From Andreprevotia sp. IGB-42 (lineage in GTDB: Bacteria; Pseudomonadota; Gammaproteobacteria; Burkholderiales; Chitinibacteraceae): 64,000 bases of DNA. Where the stretch lies: positions 158,939 through 222,938 of the forward strand of contig NZ_WXTX01000008.1 of NCBI RefSeq assembly GCF_009848685.1, written 5' to 3'. Position numbers and translations under genes: made by a program. Below, in pieces: positions 36,215 to 45,779 of this stretch; the first letter of the stretch is position 1, and each line of letters starts with the position of its first letter. The notes under the pieces are model-generated. The model ran no database searches and was not told the DNA's origin. It saw nothing but the letters and a program-made list of their open reading frames with translations.

Positions 36215-37141
36215 ATGACCATTTTATCCCTGATCCTTGCGCTTCTGCTCGAACAGCTTCGCCCGATCAGCAGCCGCAACCGGTTTTACCTTGCATTCAC
36301 GCGCATGGCCAACAGCCTGGAGCGTGCGCTCAATGCCGGCGAGTATCGCAATGGCGTCTATGGCTGGCTGATTGCCACGGTGCCGCTGCTGGTGATCAGC
36401 GTGGCTGGCTACTGGCTGCTGGTGGGCCTGAGCCCCTTCCTGGGGCTGGCGTGGAACGTGGTAATCCTGTACCTGACCATGGGTTTCCGGCAGTTCAGCC
36501 ATTCGTTCTCCGGTATTTCCAAGGCGTTGCAGGTGGGTGATCTGGAAACGGCCCGCGCGCTGCTGGCGGATTGGACCGGCCAGCACACCTCGCAGATGAG
36601 CGAAGATGAAGTGGCCCGTTTTGCCATCGAGCAGGGCTTGCTCGATTCCTACCGCTACGTGTTCGGCACAGTGTTCTGGTTCGTGGTACTGGCATGGCTG
36701 GCCGGCCCGGTGGGGGCGGTGTTGTATCGCGCCGCCAGCCTGCTGGCGCAGAAGTGGTCATCGCATGAGCAGGTGTCGCCATTTGGCCGTTGTGCCGCTG
36801 GCGTGCTGGCCATACTCGATTACCTGCCGGTACGGTTTACCGCCGCAGGTTTCGCGGTGATGGGCGATTTCGAAGATGCCGTGTACTGCTGGCGCTCGCA
36901 GGCGCAGGCCTGGGGCAACTATGCACAGGGCATCATCCTGGCTGCCGGCGCGGGTGCCATCGGCATCCGGCTGGGGCAGGCGCTGCACATGGACCACACG
37001 GTGAAGTTCCGCCCCGAGCTGGGCCTGGGCGACGCCGCCAATGCCAATTACCTGGCAAGTGCAGTCGGCCTGATCTGGCGCTCCATCCTGTTATGGCTGG
37101 CAGTGGTGCTGCTGTTCAGCCTTGGCAAGTGGCTGGCCTGA
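36215..37141 (+). CDS. CobD/CbiB family membrane protein
   Basis: A 308-residue inner-membrane protein with hydrophobic segments at about 1-12, 48-68, 73-92, 152-172, 245-262 and 285-303. It shows homology to adenosylcobinamide-phosphate synthase CobD/CbiB (FTAAGFAVMGDFEDAVYCWR, ELGLGDAANANYLASAVGLIWRS). No other cobalamin gene is near, and the protein is of the divergent betaproteobacterial type often found alone. ATG at 36215 begins MTILSLILALLLEQ; no strong ribosome site. The frame is open upstream through the sodB leader, which is not coding on this strand. Confidence 0.8.
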   Translation: MTILSLILALLLEQLRPISSRNRFYLAFTRMANSLERALNAGEYRNGVYGWLIATVPLLVISVAGYWLLVGLSPFLGLAWNVVILYLTMGFRQFSHSFSGISKALQVGDLETARALLADWTGQHTSQMSEDEVARFAIEQGLLDSYRYVFGTVFWFVVLAWLAGPVGAVLYRAASLLAQKWSSHEQVSPFGRCAAGVLAILDYLPVRFTAAGFAVMGDFEDAVYCWRSQAQAWGNYAQGIILAAGAGAIGIRLGQALHMDHTVKFRPELGLGDAANANYLASAVGLIWRSILLWLAVVLLFSLGKWLA

Positions 37142-37192
37142 TCGCTGCCACCGACCGGCCCGAAACCACCAGCCTGAAATCAGGAGTTGCCT

Positions 37193-37840
37193 GTGCCCGT
37201 GATCCGCATTGCCGATACCGAACTGCGTGTTGCCAACATTTATTGCGTGGCGCGCAACTACTTGGCGCACGCCGCCGAAATGGGGTCGAGCATCGGCCCC
37301 GAGCCGGTGGTGTTCCTCAAGCCTACCGCTGCGCTGTCATATCCGGGGCAGGCCATCGTGCTGCCGGATTGGTCGAGTGATGTGCATCACGAAGCCGAGC
37401 TGGTGGTGGCGATCGGCCGCGATGGTGAGCATATCGCGCGTGAAGATGCGCTAGATCATGTGGCCGGTTACGCGCTGGGGCTGGATCTGACCGCGCGGGA
37501 TGTGCAGGCACAGGCAAAGAAAAGCGGCTCCCCGTGGACGCTGGCCAAGGGCTTCCGCGGTTCTGCGGTGGTGACGGATTTCGTGCCGGCCACCGCCATT
37601 GCGCCGCCGGACGTCCGGTTCGAGTTGATCATCAATGGCGAGGTGCGCCAGCGTGCGGACATGCAGCAGATGGCTTTCGATGTGCCGGCGCTGATTGCAT
37701 GGCTTTCCAGCCGCTTCGGCTTGCAGGCCGGCGACCTGATCTATACCGGTACGCCGGAAGGCGTGGGGCCGGTGCAGTCTGGTGATGTATTGCGCCTGAC
37801 CCTCGATGGCGTGATCGACCAGCAGTTTACGGTGGCCTGA
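37193..37840 (+). CDS. Fumarylacetoacetate hydrolase family protein
   Basis: A 215-residue FAH-fold metal enzyme. The blocks NIYCVARNYLAHAAEMG, FLKPTAAL, the metal-binding HHEAELVVAIG, and YTGTPEGVGPVQSGD define the family (acylpyruvase / oxaloacetate decarboxylase or FAHD1 type). GTG at 37193 is preferred over the TTG at 37187 because AGGAG ends 6 bases before it. It starts 51 bases after the CobD-like gene and may share its transcript. The exact substrate is not certain. Confidence 0.88.
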   Translation: MPVIRIADTELRVANIYCVARNYLAHAAEMGSSIGPEPVVFLKPTAALSYPGQAIVLPDWSSDVHHEAELVVAIGRDGEHIAREDALDHVAGYALGLDLTARDVQAQAKKSGSPWTLAKGFRGSAVVTDFVPATAIAPPDVRFELIINGEVRQRADMQQMAFDVPALIAWLSSRFGLQAGDLIYTGTPEGVGPVQSGDVLRLTLDGVIDQQFTVA

Positions 37841-37860
37841 TCGCGGTGCTGCATAGATCA

Positions 37861-37883
37861 AAAGGCGGCCTCTGGCCGCCTTT
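37861..37883. terminator. Bidirectional intrinsic terminator
   Basis: A perfect stem AAAGGCGGCC / GGCCGCCTTT with a TCT loop lies between the convergent FAH-family gene and tsaD. Confidence 0.9.
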
Positions 37884-37910
37884 CTATTTACTGGGTTGCC
37901 TCCGGGCTTT

Positions 37911-38924
37911 TTACACCGCCGGCAGGCTGGCCAGATCCCAGCGCGGTTTTGCGCCGTAGCTGTAACTGTCGCGCGCGTACTTCAGCCGCATCGCGCCCGC
38001 ATACGCAATCATTGCACCGTTATCGGTGCACAACGCCAGTGGCGGATAGAACACCTGCAGCTTGCGCTTCCTTGCTGCGTCATCCAGCCCGGCACGCAAC
38101 TGCCGGTTGGCGCCCACGCCGCCGGCAATCACCAGCCGCTGCATGCCGGTCTGCTTGAGTGCCGCCAGGCACTTCTTGGTGATGACTTCGACCAGCGCTT
38201 CCTGGAACGCCGCACAGATGTCGGCGCGTGTGTTGTCGTCGATCGGTGATTGTTCGGTCACCAGCTTGAGCACCGCGGTTTTCAGGCCGGAAAAACTGAA
38301 ATCCAGATCGCCCGAGTGCAGCATGGGGCGCGGCAGGCGGAAACGCGTGGCATCGCCACTGTCGGCCAGCTTGGATAGTGCCGGCCCGCCCGGGTAACCC
38401 AGGCCCAGCAATTTGGCCGATTTGTCGAATGCTTCGCCAGCGGCATCATCGACGGTTTCGCCCAGCAGTTCGTACTGGCCGATGCCGCGCACCGCCATCA
38501 GCTGCGTATGGCCGCCGGACACCAGCAGTGCCACGAACGGGAATTCCGGCTTGGGGCTCGATAGCAGCGGCGAGAGCAGATGCCCTTCCAGGTGGTGCAC
38601 TTCGATCACCGGCTTCTGCAATGCGAAGCCCAGCGCGTTGGCCACGCTGGCGCCGACCAGCAGTGCGCCCGCGAGGCCTGGCCCAGCGGTATAGGCAATG
38701 GCATCGAGGTCTGCCAGTGTCTTGCCGGCCTCATTCATGCAGTCTTCGGTCAGTGGCAGCACACGGCGGATATGATCACGCGATGCGAGCTCCGGCACCA
38801 CGCCGCCGTATTCGGTGTGCATGGCGATCTGCGAGTGGATGCGGTGCGCCAGCAGGCCGCGCTCGATATCGTAGAGCGCAACGCCGGTTTCATCGCAAGA
38901 AGATTCAAGGCCGAGTACTAGCAT
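37911..38924 (-). CDS. tsaD: tRNA N6-adenosine threonylcarbamoyltransferase
   Basis: A 337-residue ASKHA-fold enzyme that transfers threonylcarbamoyl to A37 of ANN-decoding tRNAs, together with TsaB and TsaE. It has the N-terminal [16 protein letters not shown], the metal-binding HHLEGH motif near residue 110, [11 protein letters not shown] and the late [14 protein letters not shown]. The length is standard. It is divergent to rpsU, the usual neighbour in proteobacteria. Confidence 0.97.
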   Translation of the reverse strand: MLVLGLESSCDETGVALYDIERGLLAHRIHSQIAMHTEYGGVVPELASRDHIRRVLPLTEDCMNEAGKTLADLDAIAYTAGPGLAGALLVGASVANALGFALQKPVIEVHHLEGHLLSPLLSSPKPEFPFVALLVSGGHTQLMAVRGIGQYELLGETVDDAAGEAFDKSAKLLGLGYPGGPALSKLADSGDATRFRLPRPMLHSGDLDFSFSGLKTAVLKLVTEQSPIDDNTRADICAAFQEALVEVITKKCLAALKQTGMQRLVIAGGVGANRQLRAGLDDAARKRKLQVFYPPLALCTDNGAMIAYAGAMRLKYARDSYSYGAKPRWDLASLPAV

Positions 38925-38994
38925 GGGGGCTTCATATTGCAGTGGATAGCGCGCATGCTACCCGCTTGATTGCGTTGGCAAAAGCGTGAATGCG

Positions 38995-39023
38995 TTGACA
39001 CTGGCCGGGGAGTTTGCCAGAAT
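38995..39023 (+). promoter_or_regulatory. Promoter of the rpsU operon
   Basis: Perfect TTGACA (38995-39000), 17-bp spacer and CAGAAT (39018-39023), about 50 bases before the rpsU start codon. Confidence 0.75.
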
Positions 39024-39075
39024 GCCAGACTTTCCACGGTGTCCCGTGGTTTCAAACCCAAGGAATTTTAGCTCG

Positions 39076-39288
39076 ATGCCTTCCGTACGCGTAAAAGAGA
39101 ACGAGCCGTTCGAAGTAGCCATGCGCCGCTTCAAGCGTGCTGTTGAAAAGACTGGCTTGCTGACCGAACTGCGTTCGCGCGAGTTCTACGAAAAGCCGAC
39201 TGCTGAGCGTAAGCGCAAGCTTGCCGCTGCCGTGAAGCGCCATTACAAGCGCATCCGCAGCCAACAGCTGCCGCAAAAGCTGTACTAA
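39076..39288 (+). CDS. rpsU: 30S ribosomal protein S21
   Basis: A 70-residue basic ribosomal protein ([19 protein letters not shown], then [15 protein letters not shown]), the standard S21 length. ATG at 39076 follows AAGGAATTTT. It heads the rpsU-yqeY-dnaG-rpoD macromolecular synthesis cluster and is followed by a terminator that partly separates it from the rest. Confidence 0.97.
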   Translation: MPSVRVKENEPFEVAMRRFKRAVEKTGLLTELRSREFYEKPTAERKRKLAAAVKRHYKRIRSQQLPQKLY

Positions 39289-39308
39289 GCACAGCTGCTT
39301 TGCACCTG

Positions 39309-39333
39309 AAAGGCCGCCATCGAGCGGCCTTTT
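39309..39333 (+). terminator. Terminator after rpsU
   Basis: A 9-bp stem AAAGGCCGC / GCGGCCTTT, 6-nt loop and T4 tail. In this operon type such a terminator lowers expression of the downstream primase and sigma genes relative to S21. Confidence 0.85.
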
Positions 39334-39393
39334 ACTGCTTCTGCCTGCTGCATGATCATGCAGCATCGATTGCCCACTGCCAAGGAAAGCCAA

Positions 39394-39834
39394 ATGAGCC
39401 TGAAAGCACAGATTACCCAAGACATGAAAACGGCAATGAAGGAAAAGCAGCCGGAGCGCCTGGGTACGATCCGCTTGTTGCTGGCTGCGATCAAGCAGCG
39501 CGAAGTGGATGAGCGTATCGAGCTGGATGATGACGCGATCACTGCCGTGATCGAGAAAATGCTCAAGCAGCGCAAGGACAGCATCGAGCAATACGCTGCC
39601 GCCAAGCGTGAAGACTTGGCCGATGTGGAGCGCGCTGAAGTCGTTGTGCTGAAAGAATACATGCCGCAGCCGCTGTCCGAAGCGGAAGTGGCTGCAGCCG
39701 TAGACGCCGCCATTGCCACGCACGGCACCACCCCGGCTGCCATGGGCAAGATCATGGCCGAGCTCAAGCCCAAGCTGGCCGGCCGCGCCGACATGGCCGA
39801 GGTATCGAAGCTCGTCAAAGCCAGGATGGCTTGA
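39394..39834 (+). CDS. yqeY: GatB/YqeY domain protein
   Basis: A 146-residue protein of the YqeY family, related to the tail domain of GatB in tRNA-dependent amidotransferase. It contains SLKAQITQDMKTAMKEKQ, ERLGTIRLLLAAIKQREVDE and GKIMAELKPKLAGRADMAEV. The ATG at 39394 is chosen over an upstream in-frame one because AAGGAAAG precedes it and homologues start there. It is a usual passenger between rpsU and dnaG in betaproteobacteria. Confidence 0.92.
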   Translation: MSLKAQITQDMKTAMKEKQPERLGTIRLLLAAIKQREVDERIELDDDAITAVIEKMLKQRKDSIEQYAAAKREDLADVERAEVVVLKEYMPQPLSEAEVAAAVDAAIATHGTTPAAMGKIMAELKPKLAGRADMAEVSKLVKARMA

Positions 39835-39895
39835 TCAAGGCCGGATCAGGCAGGGCTTGCGTGCAGGCCCGCCTGCCGCCTGACTTGCGCTGATC

Positions 39896-41872
39896 ATGGC
39901 CCGGATACCCGATTCCTTCATCCAGGACCTGCTCAACCGCGTCGATATCGTCGACGTGGTGGAACGCTATGTGCCGCTCAAGAAGGGCGGGCAGAACTAC
40001 ATGGCCTGCTGCCCGTTCCACAAGGAAAAATCGCCGTCGTTCACGGTCAGTCCTACCAAGCAGTTTTATCACTGCTTCGGCTGCGGCGTGCATGGCTCTG
40101 CGCTCAGCTTCGTGATGGAGTATGAGGGGCTGAGTTTTCCGGAGGCGGTGAACAAGCTGGCGGAATCGATCGGCCTGCAGGTGCCGCAGGAAGCGTCCGG
40201 CATGCCGGAGGGGCCGAAAGTCGAGCCCGGCCTGTTCGATGTACTCAAGGCAGCCAGCGATTATTACCGTCAGGCATTGAAGACTGCGCCCCAAGCCATC
40301 ACCTACCTGAAACAGCGCGGGCTCGATGGCAAGACCGCAGCGCGTTTCGGCTTGGGTTATTCGCCGGGCGGCGAAGACTGGCAGGCGTTGAAGAAGATTT
40401 TTCCGGATTACGACTGGAACAAGTTGCTGGCCGAAGCCGGCCTCGTGATCGACAAGGAAGAAACCAAGCGGCGCTACGACCGTTTCCGTGACCGGGTGAT
40501 GTTCCCGATCATGAATCAGCGTGGCTCGGTGATCGGTTTTGGCGGACGGGTGATGGGGCAGGGCGAGCCCAAGTACCTGAATTCGCCGGAAACGCCGGTA
40601 TTCGAGAAAGGCCGCGAGCTGTATGGACTGACGCAGGCGCGCGCATCCATCCGCGACGCGGGCCGGGTGCTGGTGGTGGAAGGCTATATGGACGTCGTGA
40701 TGCTGGCGCAGCACGGTGTCGAGTACGCGGTGGCTACGCTGGGAACGGCGTGTACCCCCGAACATGTAAGAAAGCTGCTCAAGCTGGCAGATGACGTGGT
40801 GTTCTGCTTCGATGGCGACAAGGCCGGCCGCAAGGCCGCATGGCGCGCGCTGGAGAATAGCCTTGAAATTCTGGCCGACGGCAAGAAACTGACCTTTCTG
40901 TTTCTGCCCGAAGAGCACGATCCGGATTCCTATGTACGCGAGTTCGGGCGTGATGCGTTCGAGGTACAGGTCAGGCAGCAGGCGGTGCCGCTGGCGCAGT
41001 TCCTGCTGCGTGAGCTGGCCGCGCAGGTGGAAATCGAAACCGAAGAAGGTCGCGCCCGGTTGATTCATCTGGCCAAGCCGCTGCTTGGCAAGGTGCAGGC
41101 ACCGGCGTATGCGCTGATGCTGAAAAAACGCTTGGCGGAACTGTGCGGGCTGGCGCTGGTGGAACTGGATGGCTTGCTGGGCGGCGCAGCGCGTGAAGTG
41201 CCGGCGCAGCAACGGCGTGATGCCCGGCCGGATCAGTTCGAACAGGGCGGTTTTCGTGGCGATGACGGCGGTTATCCGGTTGACGATGGCTACCGGCCTG
41301 ATGGCGGTGGCTATCGTAATGGTGGCTATCGGCAGGAAGGATTTGACCGGGGTGGTTCGCGTTTTGGCGGCAACCGTTCCGGTAAATGGAAAGATGGCTG
41401 GAAGGACGGGCGCCGCGAGCGGCCGCTACAGCCGTTACCAAGACCGCGTGCCAGCAGCAGTGATCCGCTGTCACGGTTGATGCAGCTGGTGCTGGCAGCG
41501 CCAGCGCTGGTGCAGCAGGGCGAGCCGGTGTGGGTAGGCTGGCCGGCGCAGCAGCATCTGCTAGTGGAAGTTTTGCATTACCTGCGTGCGCAGACCGGTG
41601 ATCCGAGCGGCACGCAGCTGATCGAGCACTGGCGCGATACGCCATTGTTCGAGCGCCTGGCGCAGGCGCTGGCCGATGGCGAGCGGTTGTTCGGACGCAT
41701 GGATGAAGAAGAGCGTGGCAGCGAGTACGCCGCACTGCTTGAAACAGCCGGGCAAGCGCTGGCGCGGCCTACTACACTGGGTCGGCGCGCCGAACTTGAG
41801 CATCGCTCCGCGAATGGCGGGCTGACCGAAGCTGAGAAACAGGAATACCTGGCGTTGCTTGCGCAACGCTGA
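39896..41872 (+). CDS. dnaG: DNA primase
   Basis: A 658-residue primase making RNA primers for replication. It has the N-terminal CHC2 zinc finger (CCPFHKEKSPSF and HCFGCGVHG), the RNA polymerase core with TOPRIM (LVVEGYMDVVMLAQHG and DGDKAGRKAAWRAL), and a C-terminal helicase-binding domain (about 520-658). Between core and C-domain lies an unusual linker of about 75 residues (436-515) rich in Gly, Asp, Tyr and Arg (DGGYPVDDGYRPDGGGYRNG). Classical DnaG proteins are 580-610 residues long, so the linker accounts for the extra length. The ATG at 39896 lacks a strong ribosome site. Confidence 0.96.
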   Translation: MARIPDSFIQDLLNRVDIVDVVERYVPLKKGGQNYMACCPFHKEKSPSFTVSPTKQFYHCFGCGVHGSALSFVMEYEGLSFPEAVNKLAESIGLQVPQEASGMPEGPKVEPGLFDVLKAASDYYRQALKTAPQAITYLKQRGLDGKTAARFGLGYSPGGEDWQALKKIFPDYDWNKLLAEAGLVIDKEETKRRYDRFRDRVMFPIMNQRGSVIGFGGRVMGQGEPKYLNSPETPVFEKGRELYGLTQARASIRDAGRVLVVEGYMDVVMLAQHGVEYAVATLGTACTPEHVRKLLKLADDVVFCFDGDKAGRKAAWRALENSLEILADGKKLTFLFLPEEHDPDSYVREFGRDAFEVQVRQQAVPLAQFLLRELAAQVEIETEEGRARLIHLAKPLLGKVQAPAYALMLKKRLAELCGLALVELDGLLGGAAREVPAQQRRDARPDQFEQGGFRGDDGGYPVDDGYRPDGGGYRNGGYRQEGFDRGGSRFGGNRSGKWKDGWKDGRRERPLQPLPRPRASSSDPLSRLMQLVLAAPALVQQGEPVWVGWPAQQHLLVEVLHYLRAQTGDPSGTQLIEHWRDTPLFERLAQALADGERLFGRMDEEERGSEYAALLETAGQALARPTTLGRRAELEHRSANGGLTEAEKQEYLALLAQR

Positions 41873-41929
41873 ATGGCAAGGCGCGCAGGGGCGCGGGAAC
41901 GACGGTGACAGATAAATGTCTGTTAATTC

Positions 41930-41938
41930 TGATATAAT
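41930..41938 (+). promoter_or_regulatory. Extended -10 promoter of rpoD
   Basis: TGATATAAT is a perfect extended -10 element (TGnTATAAT), 36 bases before the rpoD ATG. No good -35 is seen, as is normal for extended -10 promoters. It would allow rpoD to be expressed separately from dnaG. Confidence 0.75.
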
Positions 41939-41973
41939 CCTCGGTTTTTCCGAATCTTTAGAGTCTCACGAGC

Positions 41974-43911
41974 ATGGCTGCACACGAGTTCGACAAAGAA
42001 GACCAAGAGCGGGTTGATTTCCGCGAGGGCAAGCACGACGGCTCCGAGAAGCTCGATCCGGAAGTCCGCAAGGCGAAATTCAAGCAACTGATCGTGCTCG
42101 GCAAAGAGCGCGGTTACCTGACCTACGCCGAGATCAACGACCATCTGCCAGAAGACATGCTCGATGCCGAGCAGATCGAAGGCGTGATCGGCATGATCTC
42201 GAACATGGGCATCCAGGTCTATGACGAAGCACCGGATGCAGAAGACCTGCTGATGTCCGATGCGCCGCCAGCCGTGGCTGACGATGACGCTGCCGAGGAA
42301 GCCGAAGCTGCGCTGTCTTCCGTGGACGCTGAATTTGGCCGCACGACGGACCCGGTGCGCATGTATATGCGTGAAATGGGCACGGTAGAGCTGCTGACCC
42401 GCGAAGGCGAAATCGAAATCGCCAAGCGGATCGAAGACGGCCTCAAGCACATGATCACTGCGATCTCGGCTTGCCCGACCACGATCCAGACCATTCTGGA
42501 GCTGGTGGACAAGGGCCTGACCGACGAAATCCGCATTGACGACGTGATCGACGGTTTCATCGACCCGAACGCGGTCGAGGAAGAAGCCGCTGCGCCTGAA
42601 GCGCTGCCGGAAGAGTTGTCCGACGACGAAGAAAGCGAAGGCAGCGAAGAAGAAAACGCGGCAGCGATTGCCAGCGCCAACCTCGAGCTGCTGAAAACGC
42701 AAGCGCGCGAACATTTCGAAGTGATCCGTGCGCTGTTCGACAAGATGCTCAAGGCGCTGGCCAAGGAAGGCCCGCACGGCAAGACTTATCTGGCACTGCA
42801 AGGCCAGATTGCCGAAGAGTTCCAGAAGATCCGTTTCTCGGCACGCCAGGTGGAAAACCAGTGTGACCAGCTGCGTACCATGGTGGATGAAATCCGCAGC
42901 CAGGAACGCGAGATCATGGATCTCTGTCTGCAGAAAGTGCGCATGCCGCGCGATCACTTCATCAAGACCTTCCCGGGTCGTGAAACCGATACCAAGTGGG
43001 TCACGGAAGAGATCAATGGTGGCCACAAGTATTCGGAAATTCTTGGCCGTTACCAGCACGCGATCATGGAGAAGCAGCAAAAGCTGTCCGAACTCCAGGA
43101 ACGCGCAATGGTGCCGATCAAGGAGCTGAAGGAAATCAACCGTCAGATGTCGACGGGTGAGGCCAAGGCACGCCGCGCCAAGCGCGAGATGATCGAGGCG
43201 AACTTGCGTCTGGTGATCTCGATTGCAAAGAAATATACTAACCGCGGTCTGCAGTTCCTCGACCTGATCCAGGAAGGCAATATCGGCCTGATGAAGGCGG
43301 TGGACAAGTTCGAATACCGTCGTGGCTACAAGTTCTCGACCTATGCGACATGGTGGATCCGTCAGGCCATCACGCGCTCGATCGCGGACCAGGCACGCAC
43401 CATCCGTATTCCGGTTCACATGATCGAAACGATCAACAAGATGAACCGTATCCAGCGTCAGATCCTGCAGGAAACAGGTCTGGAACCGACGCCGGAAGAA
43501 CTGGCTGGCAAGATGGAAATGCCGGAAGACAAGATCCGCAAAATCCTCAAGATCGCCAAAGAACCGATCTCGATGGAAACGCCGATCGGTGATGACGACG
43601 ATTCCCACCTGGGCGACTTCATCGAAGACCAGAACAACATGGCGCCGGCTGATGCCGCTGTCTATGCCGGTCTGCGTGAAGCCACCAAGGAAATCCTCGA
43701 CACGCTGACACCGCGTGAAGCGAAAGTATTGCGCATGCGTTTCGGTATCGACATGAATACCGACCACACGCTGGAAGAAGTGGGCAAACAGTTTGACGTG
43801 ACGCGCGAGCGGATCCGTCAGATCGAAGCCAAGGCGTTGCGCAAGCTGCGTCACCCTACGCGTTCCGAGCGGCTGAAGAGCTTCCTGGAAAACCTGGGTA
43901 ACGAGCAGTAA
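41974..43911 (+). CDS. rpoD: RNA polymerase primary sigma factor sigma-70
   Basis: A 645-residue housekeeping sigma factor. Region 1.1 is at about 20-95 ([20 protein letters not shown]), 1.2 near 120-155 ([20 protein letters not shown]), followed by a non-conserved region with an acidic stretch ([19 protein letters not shown]). Region 2 carries the [20 protein letters not shown] and [15 protein letters not shown] motifs, region 3 is [20 protein letters not shown], and the region 4.2 HTH is [20 protein letters not shown]. All core and promoter-contact residues look intact. Its own extended -10 promoter precedes it. Confidence 0.98.
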   Translation: MAAHEFDKEDQERVDFREGKHDGSEKLDPEVRKAKFKQLIVLGKERGYLTYAEINDHLPEDMLDAEQIEGVIGMISNMGIQVYDEAPDAEDLLMSDAPPAVADDDAAEEAEAALSSVDAEFGRTTDPVRMYMREMGTVELLTREGEIEIAKRIEDGLKHMITAISACPTTIQTILELVDKGLTDEIRIDDVIDGFIDPNAVEEEAAAPEALPEELSDDEESEGSEEENAAAIASANLELLKTQAREHFEVIRALFDKMLKALAKEGPHGKTYLALQGQIAEEFQKIRFSARQVENQCDQLRTMVDEIRSQEREIMDLCLQKVRMPRDHFIKTFPGRETDTKWVTEEINGGHKYSEILGRYQHAIMEKQQKLSELQERAMVPIKELKEINRQMSTGEAKARRAKREMIEANLRLVISIAKKYTNRGLQFLDLIQEGNIGLMKAVDKFEYRRGYKFSTYATWWIRQAITRSIADQARTIRIPVHMIETINKMNRIQRQILQETGLEPTPEELAGKMEMPEDKIRKILKIAKEPISMETPIGDDDDSHLGDFIEDQNNMAPADAAVYAGLREATKEILDTLTPREAKVLRMRFGIDMNTDHTLEEVGKQFDVTRERIRQIEAKALRKLRHPTRSERLKSFLENLGNEQ

Positions 43912-43922
43912 GACGGTAAACC

Positions 43923-44001
43923 GGGCCTCTAGCTCATGCCTGGTTAGAGCAGTGGACTCATAATCCATTGGTGCCGAGTTCGACTCTCGGGGGGCCCACC
44001 A
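43923..44001 (+). tRNA. tRNA with CAU anticodon, probably tRNA-Ile2
   Basis: A 79-nt cloverleaf: acceptor GGGCCTC pairs with GGGGCCC (one G-U), anticodon stem-loop TGGACTCATAATCCA with CAT, T-loop GTTCGACTC, encoded CCA. The CTCATAA loop and the body resemble the lysidine-modified tRNA-Ile2 (AUA codons) more than elongator Met. The D-arm has an odd sequence (GCTCATGCCTGGTTAGAGC). It lies directly after rpoD. Confidence 0.88.
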
Positions 44002-44006
44002 GCATG

Positions 44007-44038
44007 AAAACGCCACGGCGCAAGCCGTGGCGTTTTTG
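44007..44038 (+). terminator. Terminator after the CAU tRNA
   Basis: A 13-bp stem AAAACGCCACGGC / GCCGTGGCGTTTT with GCAA tetraloop and T5 tail. Confidence 0.93.
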
Positions 44039-44340
44039 TTTTTGCACCAACCGGTGCGTCGCACTTTCGCTGGTCTGCGGTGACCCGATGTTGCTGCTGC
44101 CGGGCAACGCGGGGTGTATCGCAACGCACTGCTGCGCCCGTCCAGAAAAAGCCCCCGTTTCCGATGTACTTCAATCTATAGTTTTCCAAGAGAAGCGTGC
44201 GGTCGTGCACTGCTGGGTGATCGGTGTCCGTTATCCGGGAATCATGCAACGTGGCTGCAAAGAGCTTCATGTAAAAGCAGGTCAATGAAATATGCTTGCT
44301 GCATTGTGATATGCCGGCAAGAGCGGATCGGGAGAGTGAC
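44039..44340. other. Intergenic leader of the outer-membrane-type gene
   Basis: About 300 bp with no credible gene. It should carry the promoter of the gene starting at 44341; GGGAGAG just before the ATG is the ribosome binding site. No clear sigma-70 pair or strong repeat seen. Confidence 0.4.
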
Positions 44341-45768
44341 ATGGGCAAGGCCAGGCAATGGCGCTACGCGCTGGTGGGGGCGGCGTGCGTGGGACTGATG
44401 GGCATCACGGGCGCCGAAGAAGAGCAGGCGGCCAAGCCGGCTGCCGAAGAAAAAACGGTGGATCTGGATGTATCCGTCAATGATTCCAACGAATTCGGCT
44501 TCATCGGTACCGGTGAGGCCACCGGTGTGCTGGCTGAGGCCTACCCGCTGTATTCCCGCTTGCAACTGGGCAGCAATTATCAAGATCTGCTGCTGCGCGC
44601 CGGTCTGCCGCTGTTTGGCCAGCAAGGTCTTGTGACCCTGACGGCACGCGGCCTGAAATCGCGGCGCGAGTACAACTTCGGTGTATCGAAGGATGAGGTC
44701 TGGACCAGCGAAACCAGTTTCGGTCTGGACGTCAACGGCAAGCTGCTCGGGATGACCTTTGGCGGCTATGCCGGCGCCAACAATGCGCCAGGCAAGGATC
44801 TGGGTTCGCTGCGCCAGGTGCAGGAAACGCCCGATGCCTACCTGGAATACCTGGTGCCGCGGCGCTTGACCGGCAGCCGGGATTATTCAGCCGGCCTGCT
44901 GCTCAGCGGTGTGATCAATCCGATGCTGCGCACGCGCATGAGTGCAGGTGCGCAGCGGATCGAGACCGACTTGCTGCAGGGCAAGTCGACCAAGACCGAG
45001 ATGACCGGCAGCTTTGCGCTGGATGTGATGCTGAACAAGGGTACGCAGATGAATCTGTTCGCCGGTACCGGCCCGGATGCCTATAACGGCGGCGTACGCT
45101 TTTATTTCCCGCTGGACAAGACGCTGCTGCTTTCGACCCAATGCAATGGCCAGCGCCAGAAGGGTTATGACAGCTTGTTCTATTGCGGTATCGGTTTGCA
45201 ATACCGTTTCGGTGGCCAGCAGATCCAGACCAGCTTCGAGGCCAACAATCCCGACGGGTTCAACCAGCAAGAGCTGAAAACCCTGGTACGCTGGCTGCCG
45301 GCGTATGCCGATCATATCGGCACTGCACCGCAGGTGGATGCCTCGGCCAAACCGGTGCTGGTCAAGGTGACCAGCAAGCGCCCGACACCGACACCGACAC
45401 CGACGCCAGCCTCGGGGCCAACGCCGATTCCCACCCCGCAACCCACTGCGGTGCCAACGCCCGTAACGACGCCATTGCCCACCCTGGTTCCCGGTACGCC
45501 ACCGCTCATTGCGCAAATCCCGACCATCCATTACAGCGCCAGCACTTTCCCTTTCCAGGCCAATCTTGCCAGTTTTATCACGCCAACCAATGGTGACCCC
45601 ATTCTTGGCTACTTCTTGACCGGTACGTTGCCGGCCAATCTGACATTCAATCCGGCGACCGGCGTACTCTCCGGCGTGTCCTTCGCTAGCCAGAGTCAGA
45701 CCATGACTTTCTGGGCCACGGACAAGGACGGTTCCTCGAACGCGGTGAGCTTCCTTCTGGCACCTTGA
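44341..45768 (+). CDS. Outer-membrane-type protein with Pro/Thr linker and C-terminal Ig-like domain
   Basis: 475 residues; no family recognised for the main body. There is a probable signal peptide (ALVGAACVGLMGITGA). Residues about 45-335 are rich in alternating polar/hydrophobic strands and aromatic ends (SFGLDVNGKLLGMTFGGYAG, FYCGIGLQYRFGG), suggesting a beta-barrel or beta-rich envelope protein. A Pro/Thr linker (355-400, PTPTPTPTPASGPTPIPTP) resembles the chitinase linkers. The C-terminal 80 residues resemble a putative Ig (He_PIG-like) domain (GTLPANLTFNPATGVLSGV). ATG at 44341 follows GGGAGAG. An adhesion or substrate-binding role at the cell surface is plausible but not shown. Confidence 0.6.
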   Translation: MGKARQWRYALVGAACVGLMGITGAEEEQAAKPAAEEKTVDLDVSVNDSNEFGFIGTGEATGVLAEAYPLYSRLQLGSNYQDLLLRAGLPLFGQQGLVTLTARGLKSRREYNFGVSKDEVWTSETSFGLDVNGKLLGMTFGGYAGANNAPGKDLGSLRQVQETPDAYLEYLVPRRLTGSRDYSAGLLLSGVINPMLRTRMSAGAQRIETDLLQGKSTKTEMTGSFALDVMLNKGTQMNLFAGTGPDAYNGGVRFYFPLDKTLLLSTQCNGQRQKGYDSLFYCGIGLQYRFGGQQIQTSFEANNPDGFNQQELKTLVRWLPAYADHIGTAPQVDASAKPVLVKVTSKRPTPTPTPTPASGPTPIPTPQPTAVPTPVTTPLPTLVPGTPPLIAQIPTIHYSASTFPFQANLASFITPTNGDPILGYFLTGTLPANLTFNPATGVLSGVSFASQSQTMTFWATDKDGSSNAVSFLLAP

Positions 45769-45779
45769 GCACCCGGCGT

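Noticed and set aside
43923..44001. Annotation as elongator tRNA-Met
   Set aside because: The CAU anticodon alone would allow it, but loop and body resemble tRNA-Ile2; the presence of tilS and the lysidine determinants should be checked to settle it.
41923..44124. 733-codon open frame opposite rpoD
   Set aside because: Antisense shadow of rpoD and its tRNA neighbour; no recognisable protein features.
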